Shown here: piece by piece, positions 62,256 through 64,000 of the stretch
Position numbering within the stretch: the stretch's first letter is position 1
How the letters are laid out: every line of letters starts with the position of its first letter
Assembly (NCBI RefSeq): GCF_000235445.1
Contig: NZ_JH378831.1
Span: forward strand, 1-64,000
DNA from: Johnsonella ignava ATCC 51276
GTDB taxonomy: Bacteria; Bacillota; Clostridia; Lachnospirales; Lachnospiraceae
Direction: 5' to 3'
Length of the DNA stretch: 64,000 nucleotides
Position numbers and translations under genes: made by a program
The notes under the pieces: generated by a model
What the model was told of the DNA's origin: nothing
Database searches by the model: none
Seen by the model: only the letters and a program-made list of their open reading frames with translations

Positions 62256-62957
62256 TTACTTTTCAATCTTATATCCTACTCCCCATACTGTAGTTATAAT
62301 TTTATCTGTTCGCTCATCTTCCTTCATCTTACCTCTAAGCCTTCTTATATGAACCATTACTGTATTATTGGCTTCATAAACTTTCTCATTCCATACCTGT
62401 TCAAATATATCATCTGTTGAGTATACCTTACCTGCATTGCTTGCAAGAAGGTAGAGTATCTCAAACTCTATCGGAGTAAGTTTTATCTCCTCATCATATA
62501 TAGTTACTTTATGATTATCTTTATTTATAACAAGACCTCTTATACTTATCTCATTCTGCTGTTTTACTGCCGTGCTGTTTGGATTAAACTGAGTGTAACG
62601 CCTAAGCTGTGATTTGACTCTTGCAGTAAGTTCAAGCGGGTTAAACGGCTTTGTTACATAATCATCAGCTCCGGTACCAAGTCCCATTATTTTATCAAGA
62701 TCCGAGCTTTTTGCGGAAAGCATTATGATAGGTATATTTTTTGTCTCCCTTATCTTTTTGCACATATCAAGCCCGTTCATACCCGGCATCATTATATCCA
62801 AAAGTGCGAGATGTATATCCTCTTTCTCCATTATATCAAGTCCGTCATTTGCATTTGACGCCTTAAATACACGATAACCGTCGCTTACAAGATGTATCTC
62901 AACAAGATCGGCTATTTCCTTTTCATCATCTACTACAAGTACATTAGTCTGTGGCAT
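62256..62957 (-). CDS. OmpR-family response regulator (VanR-like)
   Basis: 233 residues. The receiver domain has acidic pocket DDEKEIADLV near the start, phosphoacceptor Asp in LALLDIMMPGMNGLDMCKKI, LSAKSSDLDKIMGLGTGADD and the KPF lysine in VTKPFNPLELTARVK. The C-terminal winged helix is EIKLTPIEFEILYLLASN through VHIRRLRGKMKEDERT. It lies 17 bp upstream of the histidine kinase, its presumed partner. Start at 62957 follows AGAGGAG; the earlier in-frame start at 62972 is less well supported. Confidence 0.94.
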   Translation of the reverse strand: MPQTNVLVVDDEKEIADLVEIHLVSDGYRVFKASNANDGLDIMEKEDIHLALLDIMMPGMNGLDMCKKIRETKNIPIIMLSAKSSDLDKIMGLGTGADDYVTKPFNPLELTARVKSQLRRYTQFNPNSTAVKQQNEISIRGLVINKDNHKVTIYDEEIKLTPIEFEILYLLASNAGKVYSTDDIFEQVWNEKVYEANNTVMVHIRRLRGKMKEDERTDKIITTVWGVGYKIEK

Positions 62958-63073
62958 AAAAACTCCTCTCAATTACAAAGGGACATAAAAGCCCCTGCTT
63001 TTATATTATAATCTCTGATATTTATAACATATTTTCTGTCAATTTAATTTAATATTATCTTACATTAAAGATA

Positions 63074-63763
63074 TTAAACCTTAAATCTATAGCCAACACC
63101 CCATATTGTTTCAATATACTGGGGTTTTGATGAATCAAATTCTATCTTTTCTCTTATTTTTTTTATATGTACCGTTACAGTTGCTATATCACCTACTGAA
63201 TCAAGGTCCCATATATGTTTAAATATATCCTCTTTTGTAAAAACATGGTTAGGGTTTGAAGCAAGAAAAAGAAGTATGTCAAATTCCTTGGCGGTAAATG
63301 CTGTTTCTTTTTTATTAACCCAGACTTTTCTGCTGCTTTTATCTATCTTAAGTCCCCGTATCTCTATTATATCATTTGTATGCAGTGCATTTCCGAGTAT
63401 CCTCTGATACCTGGACATATGAGCCTTAACCCTTGCTACAAGCTCACTTGGCGAAAAGGGTTTTGTTATATAATCATCTGCACCAAGTCCAAGCCCCCTG
63501 ATCTTATCTATATCTTCCTTCCTTGCACTTACTAAAATCACAGGTGTATCTTTAACCTTTCGGATTTTTCTGCATATTTCAAATCCGTCGCTTCCAGGAA
63601 GCATTATATCAAGTATTATAAGATCATAATTATTTTCTACCGCAAGCCTTTCTCCGGCATCACCATTATTGCAAAGCTCAACCTCAAATCCCGATATCTC
63701 AAGATAATCTCTTTCAAGCTCCGCTATACTCTCTTCATCTTCAACTATAAGTATTTTTTTCAA
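63074..63763 (-). CDS. OmpR-family response regulator, second copy
   Basis: 229 residues from TTG 63763. The receiver domain starts KKILIVEDEESIAELERDYL, with the phosphoacceptor Asp in LIILDIMLPGSDGFEICRKI and the switch lysine in YITKPFSPSELVARVK. The winged-helix DNA-binding domain is ETAFTAKEFDILLFLASN and IATVTVHIKKIREKIEF. TTG is proposed as the start because GAGGTG lies 7-8 bases before it; the in-frame ATG at 63778 overlaps the ribosome site. It follows a separate histidine kinase (63823-64000) and is probably that kinase's partner. Confidence 0.92.
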   Translation of the reverse strand: MKKILIVEDEESIAELERDYLEISGFEVELCNNGDAGERLAVENNYDLIILDIMLPGSDGFEICRKIRKVKDTPVILVSARKEDIDKIRGLGLGADDYITKPFSPSELVARVKAHMSRYQRILGNALHTNDIIEIRGLKIDKSSRKVWVNKKETAFTAKEFDILLFLASNPNHVFTKEDIFKHIWDLDSVGDIATVTVHIKKIREKIEFDSSKPQYIETIWGVGYRFKV

Positions 63764-63822
63764 TGATATCCACCTCATCTAAATCTGTAATGCAATAATA
63801 TGGTCTGTAAAGATAATCAGTC

Positions 63823-64000
63823 TTACAGCATTCCCTGATTTTTCTTTTTTGATTCATGGTATTTCCTAAGAAGAATTATAATATCAGTCCCTCTGCCTAC
63901 ACTGCTTTCCGCTCTTATAAAACCGCCATGTGCCTCTACTATTTTTTTTACTATTGACAACCCTATGCCGCTTCCTCCAGTTGAGGAATTTCTTGAATAG
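63823..64000 (-). CDS. Sensor histidine kinase, C-terminal end (cut by window edge)
   Basis: The minus strand encodes about 59 residues ending at the TAA at 63823-63825. It contains the ATP-lid/G2 region of a histidine kinase: YSRNSSTGGSGIGLSIVKKI, then VEAHGGFIRAESSVGRGTD. The rest of the gene lies beyond the window. The response regulator at 63074-63763 begins about 60 bp downstream, so the two should form one two-component system. Confidence 0.88.
   Translation of the reverse strand, partial: YSRNSSTGGSGIGLSIVKKIVEAHGGFIRAESSVGRGTDIIILLRKYHESKKKNQGML

Overview
The window looks like chromosomal DNA of a low-GC, obligately anaerobic clostridium. The evidence is the AT-rich composition, the Shine-Dalgarno-rich starts, a type III glutamine synthetase, a type A RNase P RNA, the PASTA kinase/PP2C pair and a complete D-proline reductase (Stickland) cluster. 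The overall protein style suggests Lachnospiraceae or a near relative, but this is a by-eye placement. Almost everything is on the minus strand. The plus-strand genes are ychF, rqcH and a flavodoxin. Positions below are listed left to right, so minus-strand operons read from the higher to the lower coordinate.

Layout. 1-1143: 5' part of a 16S rRNA gene preceded by tRNA-Ser(GGA), tRNA-Ser(UGA) and a near-consensus promoter. 1355-15014: housekeeping genes (ychF, DUF1292 protein, UvrD-like helicase, gltX, superoxide dismutase, a large lipoprotein, rqcH, a eukaryote-like NADP isocitrate dehydrogenase, serS). 15182-18761: a tandem duplication of a 566-residue membrane protein. 19091-27124: the proline reductase cluster prdC-prdA-(CBO2463-like)-prdB-prdD-prdE-prdF plus a TauE/SafE-type permease. 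prdB and prdC both contain an in-frame UGA that should be read as selenocysteine, so both genes are longer than simple ORFs suggest. 27674-45504: a long housekeeping block, murE-murF-priA-def-fmt-metallopeptidase-rsmB-rlmN-[two small lipoproteins]-stp-prkC-rsgA-rpe-thiN-ECF transporter S component. 45568-49221: ftsK/spoIIIE, split by a one-base frame disruption, and rnpB just upstream. 49663-54312: flavodoxin, a MITE-like inverted repeat, type III glutamine synthetase and threonine synthase. 54348-64000: an envelope module of a TPM-domain protein, a zinc-ribbon protein, an ABC exporter, an 864-residue membrane protein, a VanRS-like two-component system, a second response regulator and the end of a second histidine kinase.

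How it fits together. PrdF racemises L-proline to D-proline, PrdA/PrdB reduce it to 5-aminovalerate, and PrdC probably brings electrons from NADH or ferredoxin carriers. PrdD and PrdE together look like a copy of PrdA split exactly at the pyruvoyl-forming cleavage site. The murE-to-thiN block couples wall precursor synthesis, replication restart, N-terminal formyl-methionine handling, ribosome maturation and PASTA-kinase signalling. The most noteworthy items are the two selenocysteine codons with candidate SECIS hairpins, the PrdD/PrdE split, paired palindromic repeats upstream of prdC, a permease of unknown cargo in the prd cluster, the ftsK frame break, the duplicated membrane-protein locus with its conserved 5' hairpin, a lipoprotein made almost only of Thr-Ala-Gly repeats beside the PASTA kinase, and the uncharacterised 864-residue protein coupled to an ABC exporter and sensor kinase.
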